The translations under genes were made by a program, and so were the position numbers. DNA of 24,761 nt from an uncultured Lachnospiraceae bacterium (GTDB lineage Bacteria; Bacillota; Clostridia; Lachnospirales; Lachnospiraceae): positions 1 to 24,761 of the forward strand of contig CAJUOO010000049.1 in assembly GCA_910588535.1 (NCBI GenBank), in the 5' to 3' direction. Below the pieces are notes generated by a model. The model searched no databases and was not told the DNA's origin. It saw only the letters and a list, made by a program, of their open reading frames with translations. Below, one piece after another: positions 1 through 6,235 of the stretch. Numbering within the stretch: the stretch's first letter is position 1; each line of letters starts with the position of its first letter.

Positions 1-11
1 GCAAAAATGAA

Positions 12-50
12 GCTGCCGCTTCACGAATTTCCATTCGTTAAAGCGACAGC
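12..50. repeat. Imperfect hairpin at the window edge, inside an open frame
   Basis: Three stacked complementary segments form one hairpin: GCTG 12-15 with CAGC 47-50, GCTT 18-21 with AAGC 41-44, and ACGAAT 23-28 with ATTCGT 33-38, closed by a TTCC loop. There is no T-run after it, so it does not look like an intrinsic terminator. The same DNA is open in frame 1 from base 1 to the TAA at 97-99, with an ATG at 7. It could be the 3' end of an upstream gene, a small ORF of about 30 codons, or part of a dispersed repeat. The window edge prevents a decision. Confidence 0.4.
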
Positions 51-142
51 CCCATGTTTATATATGCATATGAGTGTCAAAGAAAGATGTATCAACTAAG
101 TGTATGAGTACTTAGAGTGAAGTAAAAATTTCATATCTTGCT

Positions 143-311
143 CTGTACGCCTGTTAAAGCAGGTAGGTGGGAGCTTGAGCAAGAGCAGGAGATCCCTGCT
201 CGATAGTACAGAATTGTGGAGATTTAATGAAACAGCATATAGGCTGTAAATAAGTTTTGACTATAGAGAAGATAGCTCTGTGGAGTTGTCTGTGAGGGCA
301 CAGTACCGCCC
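143..311 (+). promoter_or_regulatory. Structured 5' leader of the polysaccharide operon
   Basis: Several independent helices can be drawn here. CTGTAC 143-148 pairs with GTACAG 206-211 and encloses CCTG 150-153 with CAGG 160-163, and the strong GAGCAGG 183-189 with CCTGCTC 195-201. ACAGC 232-236 then pairs with GCTGT 243-247, and CTGTG 290-294 with CACAG 299-303. The first three form a closed three-way junction. No terminator T-run follows any of them. Long untranslated leaders ahead of polysaccharide operons are often targets of processive antitermination (RfaH/ops, LoaP hairpins, the EAR element), and a role of that kind is my inference. I found no convincing sigma-A promoter in 1-392, so transcription may start upstream of the window. 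Confidence 0.5.
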
Positions 312-317
312 AAGGAG
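290..317 (+). promoter_or_regulatory. Hairpin with possible H-type pseudoknot beside a ribosome binding site
   Basis: The 5-bp hairpin CTGTG/CACAG (290-294, 299-303) has the tetraloop AGGG. The loop bases GGG plus C299 can pair with GCCC at 308-311, directly before the Shine-Dalgarno AAGGAG at 312-317. Loop-to-downstream pairing of this kind is an H-type pseudoknot. GGGC 296-299 with GCCC 308-311 could also form as a competing simple hairpin. Placement against the ribosome binding site of the small ORF at 326 suggests translational control. I do not recognise it as a named riboswitch class. Confidence 0.3.
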
Positions 318-325
318 TTTTGAAG

Positions 326-400
326 ATGCCATATGGCAGGTTGTACTGGGAGTTATTAGAAAGATGCAGAAGAAAATGGAGAGTGATAAGCTGTGTATGA
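326..400 (+). CDS. Possible 24-residue leader peptide
   Basis: An ATG at 326 follows AAGGAG (312-317) with an 8-nt spacer, and the frame runs to TGA at 398-400. The product would be 24 residues, basic and aromatic, with two Trp and a CRRKWR stretch. Its stop codon overlaps the first codons of the aminotransferase, which starts with GTG at 393, so termination here could feed ribosomes into the next gene by translational coupling. It has a better ribosome binding site than many annotated small genes, but no recognised family. It may be a regulatory uORF or a chance frame. There is no run of a single amino acid typical of a classical attenuator. Confidence 0.35.
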   Translation: MPYGRLYWELLERCRRKWRVISCV

Positions 401-1718
401 TTTTAGTTTAGATCCAAGGTTTCGGGGTGTTGAGCCATTGGATGAAAAGGTATGGCTTTCTTCGCCTACTATGCATGGCAGAGAATTAGAGTACATGGCA
501 GAAGCATATCACACAAATTGGATGAGCACGGTTGGCAAGAATATAGATTGTTTAGAAAGTATAATTGCTGACGTTGTTGGAGTGAAATGTGCTGTGGCAC
601 TTTCTTCGGGAACAGCTGCACTTCATTTGGCAGTGAAGCTTGCGGCAGAAAAATTATATGGAAGCAGCAGTGGTATCTCTACGCCAGCAGGGATTGGGCA
701 TGGTGGCAGTATGCTTGGCAGACGTGCATTTTGTTCTGATATGACATTTGCTGCCACGGTAAACCCTTTGGTTTATGAGGGAGGAGAGCCGGTATTTATC
801 GATTCCGAGTATGATACTTGGAATATGGACCCCGATGCGCTGGAGGTAGCATTTCAGATATATCCCGATGTAAGATTGATTCTTATGGCTCATCTTTATG
901 GCACTCCGGGAAAAATAGATGAGATAAGGCAGATAGCAGATCGGCATAATGCCATTCTTATTGAAGATGCCGCAGAATCTTTTGGTGCCAGATACAAGAA
1001 GATACAGACAGGTTCTTTTGGCTATTGTGGATGTATTAGCTTTAATGGAAATAAAATTATAACCGGCAGCTCTGGTGGAATGTTTTTGACAGATAATCAG
1101 CAGGATGCAGATAAGATTCGAAAGTGGAGCACGCAAAGCAGAGAGAAGGCTCCTTGGTATCAACATGCTGAGGTTGGATACAACTATCGTATGAGCAATG
1201 TGATAGCAGGAATTGCGCGCGGGCAGAGTGCATATTTGGATAAACATATAGAAGCAAAGAGACAGATATATGAAACATATCAGGAAGGACTCAAAGATTT
1301 ACCGGGTTCTATGAATCCATTTGATATAGAAAAAAGCGAGCCTAATTATTGGCTATCGTGCTACATAATTGACAAAGATGCCATGACACTTCAGGTGCGC
1401 GGAGAAGAAAATACGGCGTGGATTTCTGAGAGAGGGAAGAGCTGTCCAACAGAGATATTGGAGGCGTTCAGCTATTATCATGTGGAGGGCAGACCTATTT
1501 GGAAGCCAATGCATATGCAGCCACTTTATCAAAATCATGCATTTATAACGGCGGAGGGTTCTGGCAGGGCAAAGAGCAATGCTTATATAGAGGAAGGTAA
1601 TAGAATGGATGTAGGGGCGGATATCTTTCATAGAGGATTATGTCTTCCATCGGATATTAAGATGACCATAGAGCAACAAAAGAGAATTATTGATATTGTT
1701 TATAGATGTTTTGGATAG
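393..1718 (+). CDS. DegT/DnrJ/EryC1/StrS-family sugar aminotransferase
   Basis: A PLP-dependent fold-type I aminotransferase that converts a keto-sugar nucleotide to its amino-sugar form in the cytoplasm, feeding surface-polysaccharide synthesis. Visible motifs are the phosphate-binding SSGTAALH (residues 71-78), MTFAATVNP (117-125), AHLYGTPGK (166-174), the cofactor-ring Asp in EDAAESFG (191-198, D192) and the Schiff-base lysine in SFNGNKIITG (K221). Its 441 residues exceed the usual 370-400. A Gly/Ser-rich stretch at about 88-112 lies where typical members have a short loop; I believe the clostridial subgroup shares such an insertion. The start is GTG at 393 with GGAGAG 378-383 in front. 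It heads the operon and its stop is 24 nt before the priming transferase. The substrate (4-keto or 3-keto sugar) cannot be read from sequence; EpsN/PglE-type activity is plausible. Confidence 0.9.
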   Translation: MYDFSLDPRFRGVEPLDEKVWLSSPTMHGRELEYMAEAYHTNWMSTVGKNIDCLESIIADVVGVKCAVALSSGTAALHLAVKLAAEKLYGSSSGISTPAGIGHGGSMLGRRAFCSDMTFAATVNPLVYEGGEPVFIDSEYDTWNMDPDALEVAFQIYPDVRLILMAHLYGTPGKIDEIRQIADRHNAILIEDAAESFGARYKKIQTGSFGYCGCISFNGNKIITGSSGGMFLTDNQQDADKIRKWSTQSREKAPWYQHAEVGYNYRMSNVIAGIARGQSAYLDKHIEAKRQIYETYQEGLKDLPGSMNPFDIEKSEPNYWLSCYIIDKDAMTLQVRGEENTAWISERGKSCPTEILEAFSYYHVEGRPIWKPMHMQPLYQNHAFITAEGSGRAKSNAYIEEGNRMDVGADIFHRGLCLPSDIKMTIEQQKRIIDIVYRCFG

Positions 1719-1742
1719 ATTGGTCTTGAGGAGATTGGATTG

Positions 1743-2462
1743 ATGATCATCAAAGATAGAACATGTGGAGTGTATGAAAAATATATAAAAAGACCTTTGG
1801 ATGTGATTCTTGCTTCAGTGACATTAATAGTGGTAAGTCCGGTGCTTGGCATAATTGCGATTATGGTAAAGATACAATTGGGTTCACCAGTGATTTTTAA
1901 ACAGCCAAGACCGGGGATTGTAGATCCAAGAACAGGAAAAGAAAAGATTTTTTATCTATATAAATTTCGCTCTATGACAAATAAGAAGGATTCCAAAGGA
2001 GAACTTCTTCCTGACAGTGAGAGATTGACTAAGTTTGGAAAAATTCTTAGAAGCACAAGCCTTGATGAACTGCCGGAGCTTATTAATATTATCAAAGGGG
2101 ATATGTCTATTATTGGACCAAGGCCGCAGCTTGTGCGAGATATGGTTTTTATGACAAAGGAACAGAGAAAAAGACATAGAGTGCGTCCGGGATTATCCGG
2201 GCTGTCCCAAGTGAGAGGGAGAAATACGATCTCTTGGGAGTCTAAATTAAATACAGATTTAGAGTACATAGATAAAATTACTTTCTGGAGTGATCTAAAA
2301 ATTGTATTTCAGACATTTATCAAGATTTTTACCTGTGAGGGAATCACAGAACAGGGAATGGCGACGGCGACAGATTACGGCGATTATCTGCTCGCTGAGG
2401 GAAAAATTGACAGGGATACATATTGGAAGAAACAAAAGGAGGCAAAGGAGATACTGCGATGA
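1743..2462 (+). CDS. Priming sugar phosphotransferase (bacterial sugar transferase, PglC-type)
   Basis: A small monotopic phosphoglycosyltransferase that moves a sugar-1-phosphate from a nucleotide sugar to undecaprenyl phosphate, the first membrane step of repeat-unit assembly. It has one hydrophobic membrane-inserted helix near residues 20-44. Family motifs follow: LYKFRSMT (72-79), the catalytic Asp-Glu pair in TSLDELPEL (D108, E109), KGDMSIIGPRPQL (118-130), the RPGLSGLSQVRG segment (148-159), and the C-terminal DLEYIDKITFWSD. At 239 residues it is the short form without the extra N-terminal membrane domain of WbaP/WcaJ. GAGGAG at 1728-1733 serves ATG 1743; a TTG at 1740 would add one residue. 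The stop overlaps the next start as ATGA. Next to an aminotransferase, the primed sugar is probably an amino sugar (inference). Confidence 0.92.
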   Translation: MIIKDRTCGVYEKYIKRPLDVILASVTLIVVSPVLGIIAIMVKIQLGSPVIFKQPRPGIVDPRTGKEKIFYLYKFRSMTNKKDSKGELLPDSERLTKFGKILRSTSLDELPELINIIKGDMSIIGPRPQLVRDMVFMTKEQRKRHRVRPGLSGLSQVRGRNTISWESKLNTDLEYIDKITFWSDLKIVFQTFIKIFTCEGITEQGMATATDYGDYLLAEGKIDRDTYWKKQKEAKEILR

Positions 2463-3286
2463 ATATAGATGGATGGAAATACTATAATCATGCAGCAATC
2501 CCCACTGTAGCGCCGCATGAACCAGTAAATATACAGCCAGTTAAAAATGGTACGATTTGGCGTATGGGGGGGGGTACTCCTTTGCTGGTTCGATGGACAA
2601 CAGATTTTGATTGTGAGAGAAAGACGAATTGGTGGTATGTAATAAAAGATACGCCTTTTGATTTAATGGAGATAAAAGCAAAGCAGAGATATGAAATAAA
2701 AAAAGGAAATAAAAACTTTGATGTTCAGTTAATTGTTCCGCAGACACTGGAACAGGAGATATATAACATTCAGAAAGCGGCATTTTCTGCTTACCCTGAA
2801 AAATATAGGCCCAATGTTACAAGAGAAAGTGTGCGGCGGGAAATAACAACATGGAAAAAAGATAAGGTATATGGGGCTTTTTATAAAGAAAATGCAAAGT
2901 TATGTGGCTATGCGGTTGTGCGTGATAAAACAAGCTTTTTGTCTTTTGAAATCCAAAAATGTGATCCGTTATATGAAAAATATGCTATAAATGCAGCATT
3001 GGTTTATTCTATATTAGAAGATAACAGAGAAGAACTATTACAACAAAAATATCTGTGCGATGGTTCGAGAAACATTAATCATGAAACAGCATTTCAGGAT
3101 TATCTGGAAAAATATTTTGGATTTAGGAAAGCATATTGTACACTGCATCTAAAGTATAGATGGTATGTGGCGGTTGTTATAAATGTATTAAAGCCGTTTG
3201 AGGAAGTATTATTAAAATTTGATAATAATAAATGGATTCATCAAATCAATGGAATCTATAAGATGGAGCGATACAGACGGGAGTGA
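2459..3286 (+). CDS. GNAT/FemAB-like putative acyltransferase with an internal G9 tract
   Basis: A protein of 275 residues with no signal peptide or membrane helix. Its middle part resembles GNAT/FemAB-fold transferases: a basic KAKQRYEIKKG segment, then a QKAAFSAYPEKYRP region and a strand containing CGYAVV. A C-terminal block with CDGSRNINHETAF and FGFRKAYCTLHLKY is like proteins annotated as GNAT transferases in polysaccharide loci. A role in acylating or aminoacylating a sugar amine is inferred from fold and neighbours, not from a catalytic motif. ATG 2459 overlaps the previous stop and follows AAGGAG (2445-2450) at 8 nt. Nine consecutive Gs at 2566-2574 encode Gly37-Gly39. Gain or loss of one G would terminate translation within about 30 codons. 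The 3' end may overlap the beginning of the next gene. Confidence 0.6.
   Translation: MNIDGWKYYNHAAIPTVAPHEPVNIQPVKNGTIWRMGGGTPLLVRWTTDFDCERKTNWWYVIKDTPFDLMEIKAKQRYEIKKGNKNFDVQLIVPQTLEQEIYNIQKAAFSAYPEKYRPNVTRESVRREITTWKKDKVYGAFYKENAKLCGYAVVRDKTSFLSFEIQKCDPLYEKYAINAALVYSILEDNREELLQQKYLCDGSRNINHETAFQDYLEKYFGFRKAYCTLHLKYRWYVAVVINVLKPFEEVLLKFDNNKWIHQINGIYKMERYRRE
2566..2574 (+). repeat. G9 homopolymer tract in the acyltransferase gene
   Basis: Nine Gs follow an AT pair and precede TACTCC. In the present length the acyltransferase frame is open. With eight Gs the frame reaches TAA at 2640-2642, and with ten it reaches TGA at 2608-2610. It therefore has the geometry of a simple slipped-strand on/off switch. 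Besides this one, the only G or C run of seven or more that I noticed in the window is the one at 4216-4224. Confidence 0.85.
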
Positions 3287-3323
3287 GTGTGCAGATATTC
3301 TAGTGATGGACAAGAGGATAATA

Positions 3324-5003
3324 ATGGAACCAGCGATAGAATTTAAAACTATTTTTTTACCGATCAATCAGGGACATGGCAGAGCTAGAAGAGAGGCCCT
3401 GCAGCATTGCACGTATTCTATGGTGGCGTGGATGGATGCGGATGATATTAGCCGTGATCAAAGATTTGAGAGACAGCTTGCAGCTTTTATGCTACATAAT
3501 AAGGTTGATATTGTAGGAGGTCAGATCTCAGAATTTATTTTATCACCGCAAAAATCTATTGGAATAAGAAGGGTGCCAGAAAAGCATAAGGATATTATTC
3601 ATTTTATGAAAAAAAGGTGTCCGATGAATCAAGTATCAGTAATGGTTAGAAAAGAAGCTGTTTATCGTTCAGGTGGGTATCAGGACTGGTATTGTGAGGA
3701 GGATTATTATCTGTGGCTTAGAATGGCAAAACATCATTGTAAATTTATGAATATACCAGATATTCTTGTGGATGTTCGTGTGGGAGATGACATGAGCGAG
3801 AGGCGTGGTGGGTGGAAATATTTCTCTAGTGAGAGCCGTTTACAGGCGTGGATGCTCAATCATGGAATGATCCATCTCGGACAATATATCTGTAATATAC
3901 TTGTGCGCTTTGTTGGGGAGGTAGTTATGCCAGTACGTGGAAGAACATGGCTGTATCATATTACAAGAGATAAGAAAATGCCATCGTCGGTTGCAAATGA
4001 AAAGAAAAAAGAAGAAAAGAAATTAGAAAACTATCCCCCATTTTCAGTAGCTATATGTGTATATGGAAAGGATAATCCTGAGTGGTTTGACAGGGCACTT
4101 CAAAGTATAACAGTGGATCAGACGGTAAAGCCGAGTGAAATTGTCTTGGTGGTGGATGGTCCAGTTCCCGATAAGATAAAACACGTGATACAGAAATATA
4201 CAGAAATTTGCAATCGGGGGGGGGTGCAGTGTAAATTAATATGGTTTCAAGAAAATAGAGGATTGGGAAAAGCGCTAAAAAGAGCTGTAGAAGAATGTTC
4301 CCATAAGTTAGTTGCCCGTATGGACAGTGATGATATATCTGTGTCAGATAGATTTCAAAAACAGCTTGATTTTTTAAGAATACATAAGGATATTTCAATT
4401 GTTGGAGGGCAGATAGAAGAATTTATTTCTGCGGGCAGTAAGTCAAGTGGCGGCTCGCAGTTATGTGATAACTGCCACAGGGATCAAATATCCCGTCCCT
4501 TGGGGCGCTGTAGGCTTGATGCTTGGTTGCCTGCAGCGGGATTTTTGACGAATAGGGATAATTCTATTATTGGGAAAAGGATGGTTCCTTGTACGGATGA
4601 TAAGATAAAGAAGTTTATGAAAAAACGCTGTCCATTGAATCATATGACAGTGATGTTTCGCAGGGCAGATATACTTGCGGCAGGTAATTATAGACATTGG
4701 ATGTGGAATGAGGATTACGATCTTTGGATTCGGCTGGCGGACAAGGGATTTCTTTTTGCCAATATGCCTGATACTTTGACTTTTGTCCGTGTGGGAGAGG
4801 ACATGTACAGGCGACGTGGTGGTATTAAGTATTTTAGAAGTGAAATGAAAATACAAAAAGCTTTGTTGGATAAAAAGTTAATTGGACTTTCACGATATGG
4901 GATAAATGTATGTGTGCGTCTGATAGTACAAGTAATAATGCCCAATTTTATGAGGGAGATGGTATTTAGAGTGTTTGCCAGAACAAGGGGAACGAAGGAA
5001 TAA
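3324..5003 (+). CDS. Tandem two-domain family 2 glycosyltransferase, first domain N-terminally truncated
   Basis: Two homologous GT2 (GT-A fold) units lie in one frame, 559 residues from ATG 3324. Unit 1 has the metal-binding MDADD (residues 37-41) and the acceptor-side EEDYYLWLRM, but lacks the first strand and nucleotide-binding loop. Unit 2 is complete at its N-terminus, with FSVAICVYG (from 240), EIVLVVDGP, MDSDD (333-337) and NEDYDLWIRL. Both share VGGQI, FMKKRCP and RRGG motifs. A Lys/Glu-rich linker joins them. Unit 2 carries an insert at about residues 370-414 that unit 1 lacks. AAGAGGA at 3312-3318 favours ATG 3324. The frame is open to TTG 3219 and ATG 3249, which would overlap the previous gene and still not restore the missing strand. 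Unit 1 is probably impaired; unit 2 is likely the active cytoplasmic transferase. Confidence 0.82.
   Translation: MEPAIEFKTIFLPINQGHGRARREALQHCTYSMVAWMDADDISRDQRFERQLAAFMLHNKVDIVGGQISEFILSPQKSIGIRRVPEKHKDIIHFMKKRCPMNQVSVMVRKEAVYRSGGYQDWYCEEDYYLWLRMAKHHCKFMNIPDILVDVRVGDDMSERRGGWKYFSSESRLQAWMLNHGMIHLGQYICNILVRFVGEVVMPVRGRTWLYHITRDKKMPSSVANEKKKEEKKLENYPPFSVAICVYGKDNPEWFDRALQSITVDQTVKPSEIVLVVDGPVPDKIKHVIQKYTEICNRGGVQCKLIWFQENRGLGKALKRAVEECSHKLVARMDSDDISVSDRFQKQLDFLRIHKDISIVGGQIEEFISAGSKSSGGSQLCDNCHRDQISRPLGRCRLDAWLPAAGFLTNRDNSIIGKRMVPCTDDKIKKFMKKRCPLNHMTVMFRRADILAAGNYRHWMWNEDYDLWIRLADKGFLFANMPDTLTFVRVGEDMYRRRGGIKYFRSEMKIQKALLDKKLIGLSRYGINVCVRLIVQVIMPNFMREMVFRVFARTRGTKE
4216..4224 (+). repeat. G9 homopolymer tract in the tandem glycosyltransferase gene
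   Basis: Nine Gs encode part of Arg-Gly-Gly-Val at about residues 298-301, just before the strand leading into the second DxD motif. The frame is open at nine. With eight Gs translation stops at TAA 4237-4239, and with ten at TAA 4232-4234. Either change would remove the catalytic part of unit 2 while leaving unit 1 intact. Confidence 0.85.
4447..4538. repeat. Three-hairpin structured insert within the glycosyltransferase gene
   Basis: Three hairpins follow each other. The first has GTGG 4447-4450 with CCAC 4475-4478 and CAGTTAT 4458-4464 with ATAACTG 4468-4474. The second is GGGAT 4480-4484 with ATCCC 4490-4494. The third is CGCTGTAGGC 4506-4515 with GCCTGCAGCG 4529-4538, ten pairs including one wobble, followed by GGATTTTT. 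The stretch is more GC-rich than its surroundings. It matches the residues present in GT unit 2 but absent from unit 1, so it looks like an in-frame insertion of a palindromic element. The third hairpin with its T-run resembles an intrinsic terminator. Confidence 0.6.
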
Positions 5004-5005
5004 TA

Positions 5006-6235
5006 ATGATAAAATGGGATTATTTTTTTGAAAAGATAAAAGATGTAAAAATAAAAGATTACCTAGCTGTCTTTTCTATGATAGCTGCATTGCTCGTTCA
5101 GCCATTTTATAAAAAGAAATTTAAAAATCTGTGGCTGATCTGTGAGGAGCCATTGGAGGCGCGGGACAATGGCTATCAATTCTTTCGTTATATGCGTCAA
5201 TATCAGCCACAGCAACCATGTATCTATGCGATAAAGAAGAATTCTGTTGATTATAAGAAGGTTAAAAAATTAGGACAAATAATAGAATATGGAAGTGTTC
5301 TTCACTGGGTGGCATATTTTCTTTGTCAATATAATATCAGCTCTCAAAAAGGTGGAAAACCAAATGCAGCGATCTGTTCTTTTATGGAGCTAAATGGAAT
5401 TTTTAAGCCGTGTAATATATTTCTGCAGCATGGGATAACTATCAATGATTTGAGGTGGCTGTATGCAGATCGATCGAAAATTGATTTATTTATTACATCA
5501 ACAATTCCTGAAAGAAATTTTATTGTGGATAAATTTGGATATCCCGAAGATACTATTTGTTTAACAGGTATGCCAAGATTTGATAATCTGCACAATAGTA
5601 AAGTGAATAAGAAGCAAGTATTGATTATGCCAACATGGCGATATTGGTTTAAACTTCATTCAAAAAAATATCAAGGGTCTGACAATGATTTTGTGACTTC
5701 TGAATATTATAGAAAATGGACCGAGCTGTTAAAAAGTGAGAAGCTGGAGCTTATAATAAAAACATATCAACTGGAGGTTATTTTTTATCCGCATAGAAAT
5801 ATGCAGGATACTATCGATATATTGAAGAAAATAAATAGTCAGGTAAAGATTGCATCGTGGAAAGAATATGATATTCAGAAGATTTTGAAAAGTGCGGCGG
5901 TGATGATCACGGATTATTCCAGTGTCTTTTTTGATATGGTGTATATGAAAAAGCCGGTTTTATTTTATCAGTTTGATGAGAGAAAATATCGAGAACATCA
6001 ATATGGTGAAGGATATTTTAATTATTATAATAATCCTTTTGGTAAAGCTTTTGATAATTTGGATTTTTTGTTGGAGGAATTGGGGAGATTAGCAGAAAGC
6101 GACTTTAGTTTTTCAAAAGAAGCGGAGGAGAGCCATAGAACTATTTTTCCATATTGGGATCAAAAGAATTCAGAGAGAATCTATAATGTGCTAGAAAACA
6201 GAACAGAAAGAGAGTCAAAGGTGGTTGGATGGTAG
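5006..6235 (+). CDS. CDP-glycerol glycerophosphotransferase family protein (TagB/TagF-like)
   Basis: A peripheral-membrane GT-B-like enzyme family that transfers polyol phosphate from CDP-glycerol or CDP-ribitol to a lipid-linked glycan, as in teichoic acid synthesis. Features seen are an amphipathic/hydrophobic N-terminal segment (residues 18-35), LQHGIT with the conserved His142, GMPRFDNL (188-195), MPTWRYWF, the second conserved His263 in YPHR, ITDYSSVFFDM (301-311) and KPVLFYQFDERKY. At 409 residues it is close to the single-domain TagB size. AAGGAA 4995-5000 precedes the ATG, which lies 2 nt after the previous stop, and the last codons overlap the next gene. In this context it may add glycerol or ribitol phosphate to the repeat unit. 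CDP-glycerol supply genes are not in the window. Confidence 0.88.
   Translation: MIKWDYFFEKIKDVKIKDYLAVFSMIAALLVQPFYKKKFKNLWLICEEPLEARDNGYQFFRYMRQYQPQQPCIYAIKKNSVDYKKVKKLGQIIEYGSVLHWVAYFLCQYNISSQKGGKPNAAICSFMELNGIFKPCNIFLQHGITINDLRWLYADRSKIDLFITSTIPERNFIVDKFGYPEDTICLTGMPRFDNLHNSKVNKKQVLIMPTWRYWFKLHSKKYQGSDNDFVTSEYYRKWTELLKSEKLELIIKTYQLEVIFYPHRNMQDTIDILKKINSQVKIASWKEYDIQKILKSAAVMITDYSSVFFDMVYMKKPVLFYQFDERKYREHQYGEGYFNYYNNPFGKAFDNLDFLLEELGRLAESDFSFSKEAEESHRTIFPYWDQKNSERIYNVLENRTERESKVVGW

Noticed and set aside
257..285. TTGACT at 257-262 as a -35 box for the polysaccharide operon
   Set aside because: No -10-like hexamer occurs at 16-18 nt downstream.
654..1247. Long reverse-strand open frame of 197 codons opposite the aminotransferase
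   Set aside because: It lies wholly within a gene with intact motifs, has no ribosome binding site and no recognisable protein pattern.
3219..3323. TTG 3219 or ATG 3249 as the start of the tandem glycosyltransferase
   Set aside because: Neither has a ribosome binding site and both overlap the previous gene; ATG 3324 has AAGAGGA at a proper distance. Coupled starts at 3249 remain possible.
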